44,176 bases of DNA from Hyphomonadaceae bacterium UBA4763 (GTDB taxonomy: Bacteria; Pseudomonadota; Alphaproteobacteria; Caulobacterales; Aquidulcibacteraceae), in the NCBI GenBank assembly GCA_002403455.1, contig DHHV01000122.1, forward strand, positions 5,150-49,325. The letters are read 5' to 3'. The translations under genes and the position numbers were made by a program. The notes under the pieces were generated by a model that was given only the letters and a program-made list of their open reading frames with translations, ran no database searches and was not told the DNA's origin. This document shows positions 25,393 to 34,597 of the stretch, piece by piece; the stretch's first letter is position 1, and every line of letters begins with the position of its first letter.

Positions 25393-28300
25393 ATGGGTTG
25401 GCGGGCATTGTTTCACAGATCGGCGGCGGCAGCTGCCTTGTCGATCGGCGCGGTCGCAACCACAGCTTTTGCGCAAGCCGAGACCTTGCTGTTACGCCAG
25501 CCCTCACTCGGCGAGCGGCATATTGCCTTTATCTATGCAGGCGATGTCTGGGTTGCTGACCGCTCGGGCGCCAATCCGCGTCGCTTGACCACCCACCCGG
25601 CCGATGAGCGTCAGCCGCATCTATCGCCCGATGGCGCCTGGATCGCGTTCACCAGCAATGCCGAGCAAAACGCCGACGTCTATGTCGTGCCGGTCGCCGG
25701 CGGCCAGCCCAAGCGCCTGACCTACCATCCGGGCGCCGATATCGCGCAAGGCTGGACGGCGGACGGCAGAGTTTTGTTTTCCTCGGCCCGCGCCGTCAAT
25801 CACGGCCGCTCCGCCCAGGCCTACGCCATCGCGCCCGACGCGACTTTTCCGGAAAAACTCATGGAGGCGCGCTTTTTTTCCGGCGACTTCGACGATTCCG
25901 GCGCGCGGCTGGCGTTTTTGCCGTTCGGACCGGCCTATAATGCGCTCTATGGCGGCACGTCCGGCTGGCGTCAGCATCGCGGCGGCACCACGCCGTCGAT
26001 CACGATCTTGGATGTGAAAGCCCAAAGCGCCGTGCAAATCCCCGGAGAGCGGTTGAATGACCTCAACCCGATGTGGGTCGGCGGCCAGGTTTATTTCCTC
26101 TCCGATCGCGACGGGATCAGCCTGGCGCTGCACCGCTTCGACCCCGCCAGCGGACAGGTGGACAAAGTCGCCAGCGCCGCCCCCTGGGATATGCGCTGGG
26201 CCTCAGCGCACGGCCAGACGATCGCGTTCGAGGCCGGCGGACGCCTGCATCTGTTCGATGTCGCCGCCGGAACCACCCAGGCTTTGGCGATTTCACTCGC
26301 CGCCGATGCGGCGCAAATCGCCCCGCGCTGGGAAGATCTGGCGCGCAATTTCGAGGATTTCAGTCTGTCGCCGACCGGCCAACGCGCGCTGATCAGCGCT
26401 CGGGGCGAAGCGTTCACCGTGCCGACCGGCAAAGACGGCTCGACGCGCAATGTCACCGCCAGCGGATCGCTGCGCGAATACACCCCGCTCTGGTCGCCGG
26501 ACGGCGCGCAAATCGCGCTGATCGTCGATGACGGCAAGGGCCAGCGCCTGCGGCTCATTGACCAGAAGGGCCTTGCCCCGCCGCGCGACATCGCTTTGCC
26601 GAGCGCTGGCGCCTTCCATCGGCTTGGTACCTGGACCAGCGATGGCAAACACATCGTGTTTGAGGACAATAATCTCAATCTCTACCTCGCCGAGATCGCT
26701 AGCGGCGCCATCAAGACGATCGACAGCCATGCCCGCTTTGCCGCGTTTAACCCGGCCTCCAGCCCCGACGGCGCCTGGATCGCTTATGTGCGCGAGCAGT
26801 CCAATGGCTTTGGCGCGATCCAGCTCTATGAAATCGCGACGGGGCGGAAAATCCAAGTCGGCGATGGCCTCGCCGACCAGGACGCGCCGGTATTTTCGCG
26901 CGACGGCGCTTATCTTTACTTCGCGGCGTCCGTAAACCATGGGCCGGCGCAATTTGGCCTCAACATGCAATCGCGCGAGCGACCGCAGCGTTATGGCCTC
27001 TATGCGGCGGTGCTGAGCAAAGACGGGGCCTCGCCCTTTTTGCGCAAAGCCGCCGACGAAGAGGTGAAAAGCGCCGAGACGCCCGCTGTCGCGGCCGAAC
27101 CGGCGCGCGGGCGCAATCGCGCTGCGAATGGCGCCGCAGCGAACGCAGCGCCGGAGGCGAAGGCCGACAAACCAAAAGCAACCAAGGTCGATTCCGACGG
27201 GCTGTCGGCCCGGATCGTCGCCTTTCCCTTGGCCGAGCGCGCCTATGGCGCTCTGATGGTCGGCGAGGACAATGCGCTTTATTACATCGACGGGCGCCAA
27301 CCAGGGGCTTCCTACGACCCGCCCGGCTCAACGCCGGGCGCCGAAAACCGGTTGATGCGCTATGATTTCGCCAAGCGCGAAGCGAGCCCGGCGCTGACCG
27401 GCGTGCTCGCCGCGTCGATCAGCCGCGACGGCAAGAAAATTCTGCTGCAGCCAGGGCCCAATCGCCTTGCCATCGCCGATATCGGCGCGACCTTGAAGCC
27501 CGAACCGCTCAATCTGGGTGATTTGCGCGCGAAGATCTATCCGCGCGAAGAGTGGGCGTTCATCTTCGATGAAACCTGGCGGATGGAGCGCGAATATTTC
27601 TACGCCGAAAATTTGCACGGCCTTGATTGGACCGCGATCGGCGCGCGCTATCGGCCGCTTTTGGGGCATGTGACGCGGCGCGAAGACCTCAACGCCTTGC
27701 TCGCCGAAATGATCGGTGAAATGCAGGTCGGCCACAACCGGATCGGCGGCGGCGATGTGCACCAGGAAACCCCGGCGCCAGTCGGCCTGCTGGGGGCCGA
27801 TTATTCGGTCGCGCAGGGGCACTATCGGTTCGAGAAAATCTATGCTGGTGAGCAATGGACGCCGTTCCTGCGCGCGCCCCTTGGCCAACCGGGCCTCAAT
27901 GTCAAAGCCGGTGATTTTCTGATCGCCATAAACGGCCGCGACCTCACCAGCGCGGATAATATTCATGCGGCGATGCAGGGCACGGTCGACAAGCAAACCA
28001 TTTTGCTCGTGAACGACCGCCCGAGCCGCGATGGCGCCCGCGAGATCACGGTCGAGCCGATCGCCAATGAACAACAATTGCGGCTGTGGTCTTGGGTCGA
28101 AACCAATCGCCGTGAGGTCTTGGCGCGCTCGAATGGACGCGTCGGCTATGTCTATTTGCCGAATACCGCCGAGGCTGGCTTTGACCTGTTCAACCGGATG
28201 TATTACGCGCAAGCCCATCTTGACGGCATCATCTTTGACGAGCGCGCCAATGGCGGCGGCCAGGCGGCCGATTATGTTGTCGACGTGCTGTCGGCCGGCT

Positions 28301-28746
28301 ATCTCGGCGGCTGGCGCTATCGCGCCGGCATCCCGAATAATACCCCGACGGCCGGTCATTACGGGCCGAAAGTCATGCTAATCGACCAGGACGCGGGCTC
28401 GGGCGGTGATTTTCTCCCTTACGCCTTCCGCCGCCGCGAAATTGGCCCGTTGATCGGCAAGCGCACGTGGGGTGGATTGATCGGGATTTCCGCCAATCCA
28501 GCTTTGGTCGATGGCGGCAATTTGACCGTGCCATACTTCCGCTTTTATTCGCCCGAGGGCGAATGGCGAATCGAGAATGAAGGCACTCCGCCTGATATCG
28601 ATGTGGCGCTCGATCCCGTCGCCACCAATCAAGGCCGTGATACGCAATTGGAGCGCGGCTTGGCGGAAGTCTTACGCGCGCTCGAGGGCAAAGGGCCGCA
28701 AGCCCGGCTCACCGCGCCGCCTTTGCCGACCGAGCCTGGGAAGTAA
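25393..28746 (+). CDS. Exported tricorn-like S41 family protease
   Basis: Large serine protease (1117 residues) related to archaeal tricorn. It has a signal peptide (WRALFHRSAAAAALS to AFAQA), so it acts in the periplasm or outside. Next comes a six-bladed WD40-like propeller (LSPDGAWIAFTSN) and a second propeller (LWSPDGAQIALIV). An Ala/Arg/Lys-rich linker lies at about 560-600. The C-terminal part has a core domain, a PDZ-like domain (VKAGDFLIAINGRDL) and the S41 core. Predicted catalytic residues are His781 in MQVGHNRIGG, Ser1003 in AGSGGDFLPY and Glu1061 in ENEGTPPD. ATG 25393 has GGAGG 5 bases upstream. Homologues trim peptides from larger proteases. Confidence 0.92.
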   Translation: MGWRALFHRSAAAAALSIGAVATTAFAQAETLLLRQPSLGERHIAFIYAGDVWVADRSGANPRRLTTHPADERQPHLSPDGAWIAFTSNAEQNADVYVVPVAGGQPKRLTYHPGADIAQGWTADGRVLFSSARAVNHGRSAQAYAIAPDATFPEKLMEARFFSGDFDDSGARLAFLPFGPAYNALYGGTSGWRQHRGGTTPSITILDVKAQSAVQIPGERLNDLNPMWVGGQVYFLSDRDGISLALHRFDPASGQVDKVASAAPWDMRWASAHGQTIAFEAGGRLHLFDVAAGTTQALAISLAADAAQIAPRWEDLARNFEDFSLSPTGQRALISARGEAFTVPTGKDGSTRNVTASGSLREYTPLWSPDGAQIALIVDDGKGQRLRLIDQKGLAPPRDIALPSAGAFHRLGTWTSDGKHIVFEDNNLNLYLAEIASGAIKTIDSHARFAAFNPASSPDGAWIAYVREQSNGFGAIQLYEIATGRKIQVGDGLADQDAPVFSRDGAYLYFAASVNHGPAQFGLNMQSRERPQRYGLYAAVLSKDGASPFLRKAADEEVKSAETPAVAAEPARGRNRAANGAAANAAPEAKADKPKATKVDSDGLSARIVAFPLAERAYGALMVGEDNALYYIDGRQPGASYDPPGSTPGAENRLMRYDFAKREASPALTGVLAASISRDGKKILLQPGPNRLAIADIGATLKPEPLNLGDLRAKIYPREEWAFIFDETWRMEREYFYAENLHGLDWTAIGARYRPLLGHVTRREDLNALLAEMIGEMQVGHNRIGGGDVHQETPAPVGLLGADYSVAQGHYRFEKIYAGEQWTPFLRAPLGQPGLNVKAGDFLIAINGRDLTSADNIHAAMQGTVDKQTILLVNDRPSRDGAREITVEPIANEQQLRLWSWVETNRREVLARSNGRVGYVYLPNTAEAGFDLFNRMYYAQAHLDGIIFDERANGGGQAADYVVDVLSAGYLGGWRYRAGIPNNTPTAGHYGPKVMLIDQDAGSGGDFLPYAFRRREIGPLIGKRTWGGLIGISANPALVDGGNLTVPYFRFYSPEGEWRIENEGTPPDIDVALDPVATNQGRDTQLERGLAEVLRALEGKGPQARLTAPPLPTEPGK

Positions 28747-28860
28747 GAATCCCATATTGCGCGTGGAGGCGTGACATCGGACGCATATCGTCGCAGCATT
28801 CGATTCGGTTCTGCGGCGTCGCTTCGGTACAACAATGATTATTTGCAATGGAGGGCAAGG

Positions 28861-29454
28861 ATGCGCTCGGCCTATCTGACACTCATTGCGCTCATGGCGA
28901 TCACCGCCTGTTCGCAAGCGCCAACGCCGCCTGCGGCCGGACCCCAAGACCCGATTGACGCCGCCGCTCCGCCAACGCCGGAGCGGATTGTCGGCGACCC
29001 GCTGACAATATCACCGGCCAATCCGGATGCGCAGAGCGCCACCGGCGCGCTGACCTTTCATGACGAGATCGAGCAACCGCCGACCGACCCGACGACGGGC
29101 GAAATTGTCGGCGCCGCCCGCACCTATTTGTTCCTTGAAGCCGCCAATGGCGTCACCATTGATGCTGAATTGATCGGCGGGGTGGATGCGACCGTCCCGA
29201 TCGGCGGCGATCCGATTGCGGCAATCGCCGACCCCCCCGCCGATATCAGCCTCGACCTTTATCTCGTCTCAAATGAAACCCTGCCGCCGAATGGCGTCGG
29301 GTTATGCGGCGTCAAGCCGGTCACCCATTTGGCGATCGCCAGCGATTTCAGCAATGATTTCGCCGGCTGGCGCATTTTGGCGATCTCGGGCGCCGCCCCC
29401 GGCGAATTAGGCGCCGTGCTCTGCCAGCGCCTGGACTATGTCACCGGCCGCTAA
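28861..29454 (+). CDS. Predicted lipoprotein of unknown function
   Basis: A 197-residue protein with a lipoprotein signal (LTLIALMAITAC, acylated Cys17). A Pro/Ala-rich linker (QAPTPPAAGPQDP) comes next, then a globular domain with GARTYLFLEAANGVTIDAEL-like strands and two cysteines (LCGVKP and LCQRLD) that could form a disulfide. I recognise no family. GGAGGG stands a few bases before ATG 28861. The next gene starts within its last 17 bases, so both belong to one operon. Confidence 0.82.
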   Translation: MRSAYLTLIALMAITACSQAPTPPAAGPQDPIDAAAPPTPERIVGDPLTISPANPDAQSATGALTFHDEIEQPPTDPTTGEIVGAARTYLFLEAANGVTIDAELIGGVDATVPIGGDPIAAIADPPADISLDLYLVSNETLPPNGVGLCGVKPVTHLAIASDFSNDFAGWRILAISGAAPGELGAVLCQRLDYVTGR

Positions 29455-30961
29455 CGCAAAAGCCGCCGCGCGTGCCGATCTTGATCCGGCCCTGCTCGCC
29501 TTTCTGCACCATCCGGCGACCCATGGCGGTGCGCCGGTTCAGCATATCGAAACCCATGGCGCGCATGTGTTTTTGGTCGGCGCGCGCGCGCTGAAACTGA
29601 AAAAGCCGGTCGATTTCGGCTATATGGATTTCTCGACGCTGGAAAAGCGCAAGGCCTGTCTCGACAACGAGCTGATGCGCAATCGCCGCACCGCCCCCGA
29701 CATCTATCGCGCCGTTGTGCCCATTTACCGCACGCCGACCGGTTTTTCCTTCGCAGGAGAAGGGCCAGCCGTCGAATACGCCCTCGACATGGCGCGCTTT
29801 GACGATGCCTGCGTCCTTGCCCGGCTCGCCGAAAACGACGCGTTGACCCCAATTGCGGCCGAGGCCGCCGCCAGAATGATCGCCGATGTTCACCGACGCG
29901 CGCCATTGGTGGCCCGTGATGGAATATCCGGCGTCGAATTTGTTCTGCAATCAAATGCGCGCCTGCTGCGCCAGGAAGGGGGGAGCTTTTTGGACCCCGG
30001 CGCCCTCAACGCGCTGGAAACGACCAGCCGGGCCGAGTTGGCCCGCCTCACGCCGCTCTTGAACGCGCGCGCCCGCGCGGGCCTTATCCGCCAATGCCAT
30101 GGCGATTTGCATTTGGGCAATCTGTTCGCGCGCGGCGACGAGGTGATCGCCTTTGACTGCATCGAGTTTAACGACGCGATGACCGAGATCGATCTTTATT
30201 ACGATGTCGGGTTTTTCTGGATGGATTTGACGGCGCGCGGTCTCGTTGATCACGCCAATCGCGCCTTAAACGCTTATCTGGAGCAGATCGCCGAGGGCGC
30301 CGACGCGCAAGCCTTGGACGGGCTAGCGGCCTTGCCGCTGTTTATCTCGATGCGGGCGGCGGTGCGCGCCCATGTCAGCGCGGCCCAAGGCCGCGCGATG
30401 GCAGCGCAGCAATACCTTGACCTTGCCTTGGCTGCGCTGGCGCCGCCGACCCCGCGCCTCGTTGCTTTGGGCGGGTTATCTGGGTCCGGCAAGTCACCCT
30501 TTGCCCGCCGCATCGCCCCGCGCCTCGATCGCAGCCCTGGCGCGGTAATCTTGCGCTCCGATGCGCTGCGCAAACGGCTGTGGGGCGTTGCGCCGACGCA
30601 AATCCTACCGGCCGAGGCTTATCGCCCCGACGAAAGCGCCCGCGTTTATGAGGTCATGTCGGCGCATGCGCGGGCCGCCTTGCGCGCGGGCCGCAGCGTC
30701 GTGCTCGACGCGGCGCATTTGCGGTTGCCCGAACGCCAAGCCGCTGCGCAACTTGCGGAAGAAATGGGCGTTCCATTCACCGGGATTTGGCTTGAGGCGG
30801 CGCCTGCCGTGCTTGCCGACAGGATTGCCGCGCGACGCGGCGACGTCTCAGACGCCGACCTCGCCGTGCTCTCACAACAGCTTAGCTTTGATATTGGTCC
30901 AATCCACTGGGGCCGCCTGTCCAGCGACGCCGCCATTGAAGGGCTGTTCGCGCAAAACTAA
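29438..30961 (+). CDS. Fused aminoglycoside-phosphotransferase-like and P-loop kinase protein
   Basis: Two-domain protein of 507 residues, COG0645/COG2187 type. The N-terminal domain (about 1-330) has the APH/protein-kinase-like catalytic loop HGDLHLGNLF and the downstream metal-binding FDCIEFND segment, with an early lysine in LKLKKPVDFGYMDF. The C-terminal domain (about 340-507) starts with the Walker A loop GGLSGSGKS, then a LID-like RRGDVSDAD, resembling gluconate or zeta-toxin-type small-molecule kinases. Its substrate is unknown; resistance to aminoglycosides should not be assumed. The start at ATG 29438 overlaps the lipoprotein gene by 17 bases; the tail overlaps the convergent gene's stop by 4. 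Confidence 0.9.
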   Translation: MSPAANAKAAARADLDPALLAFLHHPATHGGAPVQHIETHGAHVFLVGARALKLKKPVDFGYMDFSTLEKRKACLDNELMRNRRTAPDIYRAVVPIYRTPTGFSFAGEGPAVEYALDMARFDDACVLARLAENDALTPIAAEAAARMIADVHRRAPLVARDGISGVEFVLQSNARLLRQEGGSFLDPGALNALETTSRAELARLTPLLNARARAGLIRQCHGDLHLGNLFARGDEVIAFDCIEFNDAMTEIDLYYDVGFFWMDLTARGLVDHANRALNAYLEQIAEGADAQALDGLAALPLFISMRAAVRAHVSAAQGRAMAAQQYLDLALAALAPPTPRLVALGGLSGSGKSPFARRIAPRLDRSPGAVILRSDALRKRLWGVAPTQILPAEAYRPDESARVYEVMSAHARAALRAGRSVVLDAAHLRLPERQAAAQLAEEMGVPFTGIWLEAAPAVLADRIAARRGDVSDADLAVLSQQLSFDIGPIHWGRLSSDAAIEGLFAQN

Positions 30962-31203
30962 AACGGCTGGTCTTGACCGAACAACCCGCGACCCGGTTCC
31001 AAAACCCGGCCCGTGCCGTTGCCGCAGATCAAGCGCCCCGGATAGGTTGGATCGCCAGGCTTGTTGACCTTGCAGGGGTCGCCAGCCTTATTCAGGCCCA
31101 ATTGCTTGCCGATATTGTCCGATACAGGCGTTTCGCCGGTGGCGCAGGCGCCAAGGCCGAGCGCGGCTCCCATAACCAGGATGAATTTGGAGTTCAGCCG
31201 CAT
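30958..31203 (-). CDS. Small predicted lipoprotein
   Basis: An 81-residue secreted lipoprotein. Its signal peptide (MRLNSKFILVMGAALGLGAC) ends in the lipobox L-G-A-C with Cys20. The mature part is about 60 residues and contains two further cysteines (DPCKVNKPGDP and LICGNGTGR) that could pair. No known family. It shares 4 bases with the stop of the convergent kinase gene, a very compact join. Confidence 0.75.
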   Translation of the reverse strand: MRLNSKFILVMGAALGLGACATGETPVSDNIGKQLGLNKAGDPCKVNKPGDPTYPGRLICGNGTGRVLEPGRGLFGQDQPF

Positions 31204-31274
31204 CTACGCCTCCGGATGATTAGTGACTAACCTTCACGTAAGGCGCGCGGCCCCGACTTTCCAGAGGCGGCGGC

Positions 31275-33428
31275 TCACGCCGCCTTCACGTCCGCGACAA
31301 AGCCGGCGACTTCGGTTTTCAGCAAATCGGCTTGCACGACCAATTCATGGCTGGCGGACAGCACTTGATGGGCCGCCGCGCCGGTTTCTTCGGTGGTCGA
31401 GGAGACCGAGGCAATCTCCGCCGCAACTGATTGTGATGCATTCGAGACCTCACGCACATTGCGGGCGATCTCGCTGGTCACCTGTGTTTGCATGCGCACC
31501 GCCGCATCGATCGCCTGCGCATTGGCGTGCAAACGCGCAATGATATGGTGGATGCCGTCGATCGTCGCCGTCGCATCCTCGGTCGAGCCCTGCACATGGC
31601 GGATTTGCCCCGCGATATCCTGGGTCGCCGCCGCCGTCTGGGTGGCGAGCGCCTTGACCTCTTGGGCAACGATCGCAAAGCCGCGGCCGGCTTCGCCGGC
31701 CCGCGCCGCCTCGATCGTCGCGTTCAAGGCAAGCAAATTGGTTTGCGCCGCGATCCCTTCGATCATGTCGACGATTTCGCCGATCCGTCGCGCCGCCGCT
31801 TGCAGCGTTCCCATCGCTTGCACGGCGTTGCCGGCGCGGGTGACCGCTTCACTGGCGATTTGCGCGCTGTCGCCGGCATTGTCGGCGATATCCCGCACCG
31901 CATTGGCGAGCGATGCCGCCGCGCCAGCGGCGGTGGAGGCGTTGGCGGTGGATTGCTCGGCCGCCGCCGCAACTGATGACGCCAGCCCATTGGTGCGGTC
32001 GGAAGCGCGCGTCATCGAATCGGCCGTCTGTTCCAAATCCTCGGCGGCGCGGACGAACACTTGCACCAATTCATCGATGCGCGCATTGAAGCGCGTGGTC
32101 CGCGCGGCGACGCGTTCGGCGCGCTCCATTCGCTCCTGCGCGTCGCGATTGGCGGCGGCTTCGAGCGCATTGCGCTCCTCCATGCTGGCGCGAAAGACTT
32201 CGATCGCGCGCGACAGATCGCCCAATTCGTCCGTCCGAGACGCGCCCGACACGCGCGCATTCATATCGCCCTGCGCCAGCCTGTTCATTGCATTGGTCAG
32301 TTTGGCGAGCGGCGTCGTCACGCTGCGCGCCACCCGTGCGCCGGCCAAGGCGCCCAGCCCGATCAAGAACGCAACCGCCAGCCCCAAGTTCGCCGCCAAC
32401 CGGCGCGCCGGGGCCAGCGCTTCATCCATATCGATCGCCGCGAGCACCACGCTCTTGTCGTCGCCGATTTGGACGGGCGCATAGCCGACGACGGCCCGCT
32501 TACCGCGCGGATTGGGCAGCAGCATCGCGCCTTTCGCGCCGTCCAGCGCGCGCGCCGTCGCTGCATTTTCCAAACGCCGGGTCAGCACCGTGTCGTCTTT
32601 GGTGATCCGGCCCGTATTGCGCGCCAGGAAATCGGCGCCAACCAGGAACGCTTCGCCGGTTTCGCCGAGGCCTTCGCCCGAATTGATCGCCGCATCGATC
32701 TGATCGACCGGCAATTGGATCGCCAGCACGCCGACCCGGTTGCCGTTTTCATCAAAAACCGCTTTCGCCATGAAGCTGGCGGCCGCCCCGTTCGACGGCG
32801 CATAGGCTTGATAATCGGCAAAGCTCGGCTTTGCGTCGGCGGTCGCCGCGAGCGCTTCGCGCACGGCTTGGCCAAGCCCACTCTCGGCATAAGCCCCATT
32901 GGTCAGATTGGTGGCGAAGTCGACTTCCTTGAACACCGTATAAACAATGTCGCCGTCGAGATTGACGAGAAAAATGTCATACAGCCCCAAGCGCTTCAGG
33001 CTCTTGTGCATCCAGGGATGCATCTTGGCGTGCATGGCGCTCCAGGCCGAGCCATCGGCGGCGTCATAAAGGTTATCCTTTTGGCCGACTGGATGGGGGT
33101 TGTCGGCAATATAGGCTTGTTGCAACACGCGCGCCGCCTCCGGCCCAAGCGCTGCGAAATCGGTCGAAAAGCCCGTCACCGCGTCAATAACCAGCGGGGT
33201 TGATGCGATCGTCACGAGCTCGCGGCCATAGGCGTTGAACAGATTGACGGCGCCCTCGGCGCGGATTTCCGCGATCGTCGTCAGGCGCTCTTCGACGCTT
33301 TCGCGCAGCGCATTGGCCGACAGCACATAGGCTCCGGCCCCCACCGCCAGCGCCGCCGCCCCTGCAATCCCCGCCACCATCAGCGGCAGCTTCAACGTCA
33401 ACCGTTGTTTATTAAACCAAGTAATCAT
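31275..33428 (-). CDS. Methyl-accepting chemotaxis protein
   Basis: Membrane chemoreceptor of 717 residues. It has an N-terminal membrane helix (about 15-37) and a roughly 280-residue periplasmic sensor domain of the double-Cache-like kind, with IFLVNLDGDIVYTVFKEVDF and VFDENGNRVGVLAIQLPVDQID. A second helix (about 333-355) is followed by a HAMP domain with the conserved proline (TTPLAKLTNAMNRLAQGD). The long coiled-coil signalling domain has the hairpin tip I-E-G-I-A-x-Q-T-N-L-L-A-L-N-A. No C-terminal CheR/CheB docking pentapeptide is evident. The start at 33428 places the basic MITWFNKQRLTLK directly before the first helix. It implies a motile organism; no other che genes are in the window. 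Confidence 0.95.
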   Translation of the reverse strand: MITWFNKQRLTLKLPLMVAGIAGAAALAVGAGAYVLSANALRESVEERLTTIAEIRAEGAVNLFNAYGRELVTIASTPLVIDAVTGFSTDFAALGPEAARVLQQAYIADNPHPVGQKDNLYDAADGSAWSAMHAKMHPWMHKSLKRLGLYDIFLVNLDGDIVYTVFKEVDFATNLTNGAYAESGLGQAVREALAATADAKPSFADYQAYAPSNGAAASFMAKAVFDENGNRVGVLAIQLPVDQIDAAINSGEGLGETGEAFLVGADFLARNTGRITKDDTVLTRRLENAATARALDGAKGAMLLPNPRGKRAVVGYAPVQIGDDKSVVLAAIDMDEALAPARRLAANLGLAVAFLIGLGALAGARVARSVTTPLAKLTNAMNRLAQGDMNARVSGASRTDELGDLSRAIEVFRASMEERNALEAAANRDAQERMERAERVAARTTRFNARIDELVQVFVRAAEDLEQTADSMTRASDRTNGLASSVAAAAEQSTANASTAAGAAASLANAVRDIADNAGDSAQIASEAVTRAGNAVQAMGTLQAAARRIGEIVDMIEGIAAQTNLLALNATIEAARAGEAGRGFAIVAQEVKALATQTAAATQDIAGQIRHVQGSTEDATATIDGIHHIIARLHANAQAIDAAVRMQTQVTSEIARNVREVSNASQSVAAEIASVSSTTEETGAAAHQVLSASHELVVQADLLKTEVAGFVADVKAA

Positions 33429-33514
33429 GCCCGACCTTGCCCAATGCCGCACAAATGATACGGTCTTTAAGCATAGGCTTGATTAATAGGGGGTTTAGCT
33501 GGGATTAAGAATGG

Positions 33515-33826
33515 CTATCGCGGATTGCGCGTCGACCGCCGATAGCGCGTAAGCAACCACAACACCAAGATCAAATTGCCAAGCAGCAGCAGCGCCGCCA
33601 GCCATGCCGCAGCGATCGGTTTTTGGGGTTCCTGCGAAAAAATCCACACCCCGGCGCATAAAAACCCGAGATAAAGGTCCAAGGTCGCCACCAGCGCCCA
33701 AGGCGGCGCAACGAACCCGCGCAAGATGTCCGACAGCGATCGCGTATCCGCCCCATAAGCCCACATTGCGCAGGCTAAGAACCCGGCCGCCAGCAACCCG
33801 AACCCGATCCGAAGGAATAATCCCAC
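33515..33826 (-). CDS. Small three-helix membrane protein, possibly DUF1475
   Basis: A 103-residue protein with three hydrophobic segments (about 5-24, 42-63 and 71-92) and a basic C-terminus (RYRRSTRNPR). The W-A-L-V-A-T-L-D-L-Y-L-G-F-L segment and the following W...E pattern recall DUF1475 proteins, an assignment from memory only. It lies 61 bases after the AtpC-like gene on the same strand. Function unknown. Confidence 0.65.
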   Translation of the reverse strand: MGLFLRIGFGLLAAGFLACAMWAYGADTRSLSDILRGFVAPPWALVATLDLYLGFLCAGVWIFSQEPQKPIAAAWLAALLLLGNLILVLWLLTRYRRSTRNPR

Positions 33827-33887
33827 TTTGCCGCCCCTTGCGCTGACAAGCGCCGTGTTGTTGGCGACAAGCTATGGCGAAGGTCGA

Positions 33888-34148
33888 TCAGGCCAAGGGG
33901 GCCGCGCGTTCAGCCAAAATCGTCAAGCCGGCAGCCGAAACATCGGCAAAGCCGCCTTCGATCGAAAAGCGCCGCTCGCCCGCGCCGTCGAGCACCCGCA
34001 ACACCCCGGTCTTCAGCGTCGACATGAACGGGGCATGCCCGGGCAATACGCCGAATTCGCCCTCGCTGCCCGGGCAGATCACATGATCGACCTCGCCCTC
34101 GAACACCGAGGCTTCGGGCGACACCAACGCAAATTTCAATTTCGCCAT
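33888..34148 (-). CDS. atpC: F1Fo ATP synthase epsilon subunit, short form
   Basis: Epsilon subunit of the F1 sector, linking gamma and the c-ring. The 86-residue product consists of the N-terminal beta-sandwich only: KLKFALVSPEASVFEGEVDHVICPGSEGEFGVLPGHAPFMSTL-type order, with the hallmark P-G-S-E-G-E-F-G-V-L-P-G-H-A-P. The C-terminal helical hairpin present in the approximately 135-residue forms is missing. A short form is also known in Caulobacter (from memory). It is separated from the other F1 genes here: upstream is a DUF971 gene and not atpD. Confidence 0.92.
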   Translation of the reverse strand: MAKLKFALVSPEASVFEGEVDHVICPGSEGEFGVLPGHAPFMSTLKTGVLRVLDGAGERRFSIEGGFADVSAAGLTILAERAAPLA

Positions 34149-34252
34149 GTTTTCGTACCTTGCAGAGCGGCGCTTCGTCGCCTACGCCGCTTGTTTTTCA
34201 AAGTCGCCCTTTAGCGAGCCCGTTCGGTTTTGGCGAGCAGAACTTGGCGTCC

Positions 34253-34597
34253 TCACGCATCGACTTTGGCGCGGTACGCAGCCAACAGCGCGGGCGCATC
34301 GGCGCCCAAACGCCGCAGATAATCCCAGGTGAAAATACCGCTGTCATGGCCGTCCGAGAACAGAATCCGGATCGCATAGCGGCCTTCGGGTTCAGCCCCG
34401 ATCACGTCGATATCCGCCTTATCGCGAACGAGGCGTTTTTGCTCTGGCGAATGGCCTTGTACTTCGGCCGACGGGCTTTCGACCCGCAGCAATTCAAACG
34501 GAATGCGAAACATCGCCCCGTCATCGAACTGCACTTCCAGGACGCGGTCGCGGCGCTGGAACGCAAGGCGCGTCGGCCAGGCGGCGTCCGCGCTCAC
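34253..34597 (-). CDS. DUF971 (gamma-butyrobetaine hydroxylase-like N-terminal domain) protein
   Basis: A 114-residue cytoplasmic protein consisting of the DUF971/GBBH-like N-terminal domain. Visible family pattern: LEVQFDDGAMFRIPFELLRVESPSAEVQGH, then the C-terminal I-R-I-L-F-S-D-G-H-D-S-G-I-F-T-W-D-Y-L. Stand-alone members occur in iron-sulfur cluster contexts, but the role is unsettled. Its start overlaps the Trm112 gene's stop by 4 bases, making it the third gene of a coupled set. Confidence 0.9.
   Translation of the reverse strand: MSADAAWPTRLAFQRRDRVLEVQFDDGAMFRIPFELLRVESPSAEVQGHSPEQKRLVRDKADIDVIGAEPEGRYAIRILFSDGHDSGIFTWDYLRRLGADAPALLAAYRAKVDA

Noticed and set aside
29438..30961. Aminoglycoside resistance gene
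   Set aside because: The APH-like fold is fused to a P-loop kinase and matches the general housekeeping-type fusion family; nothing indicates antibiotic modification.
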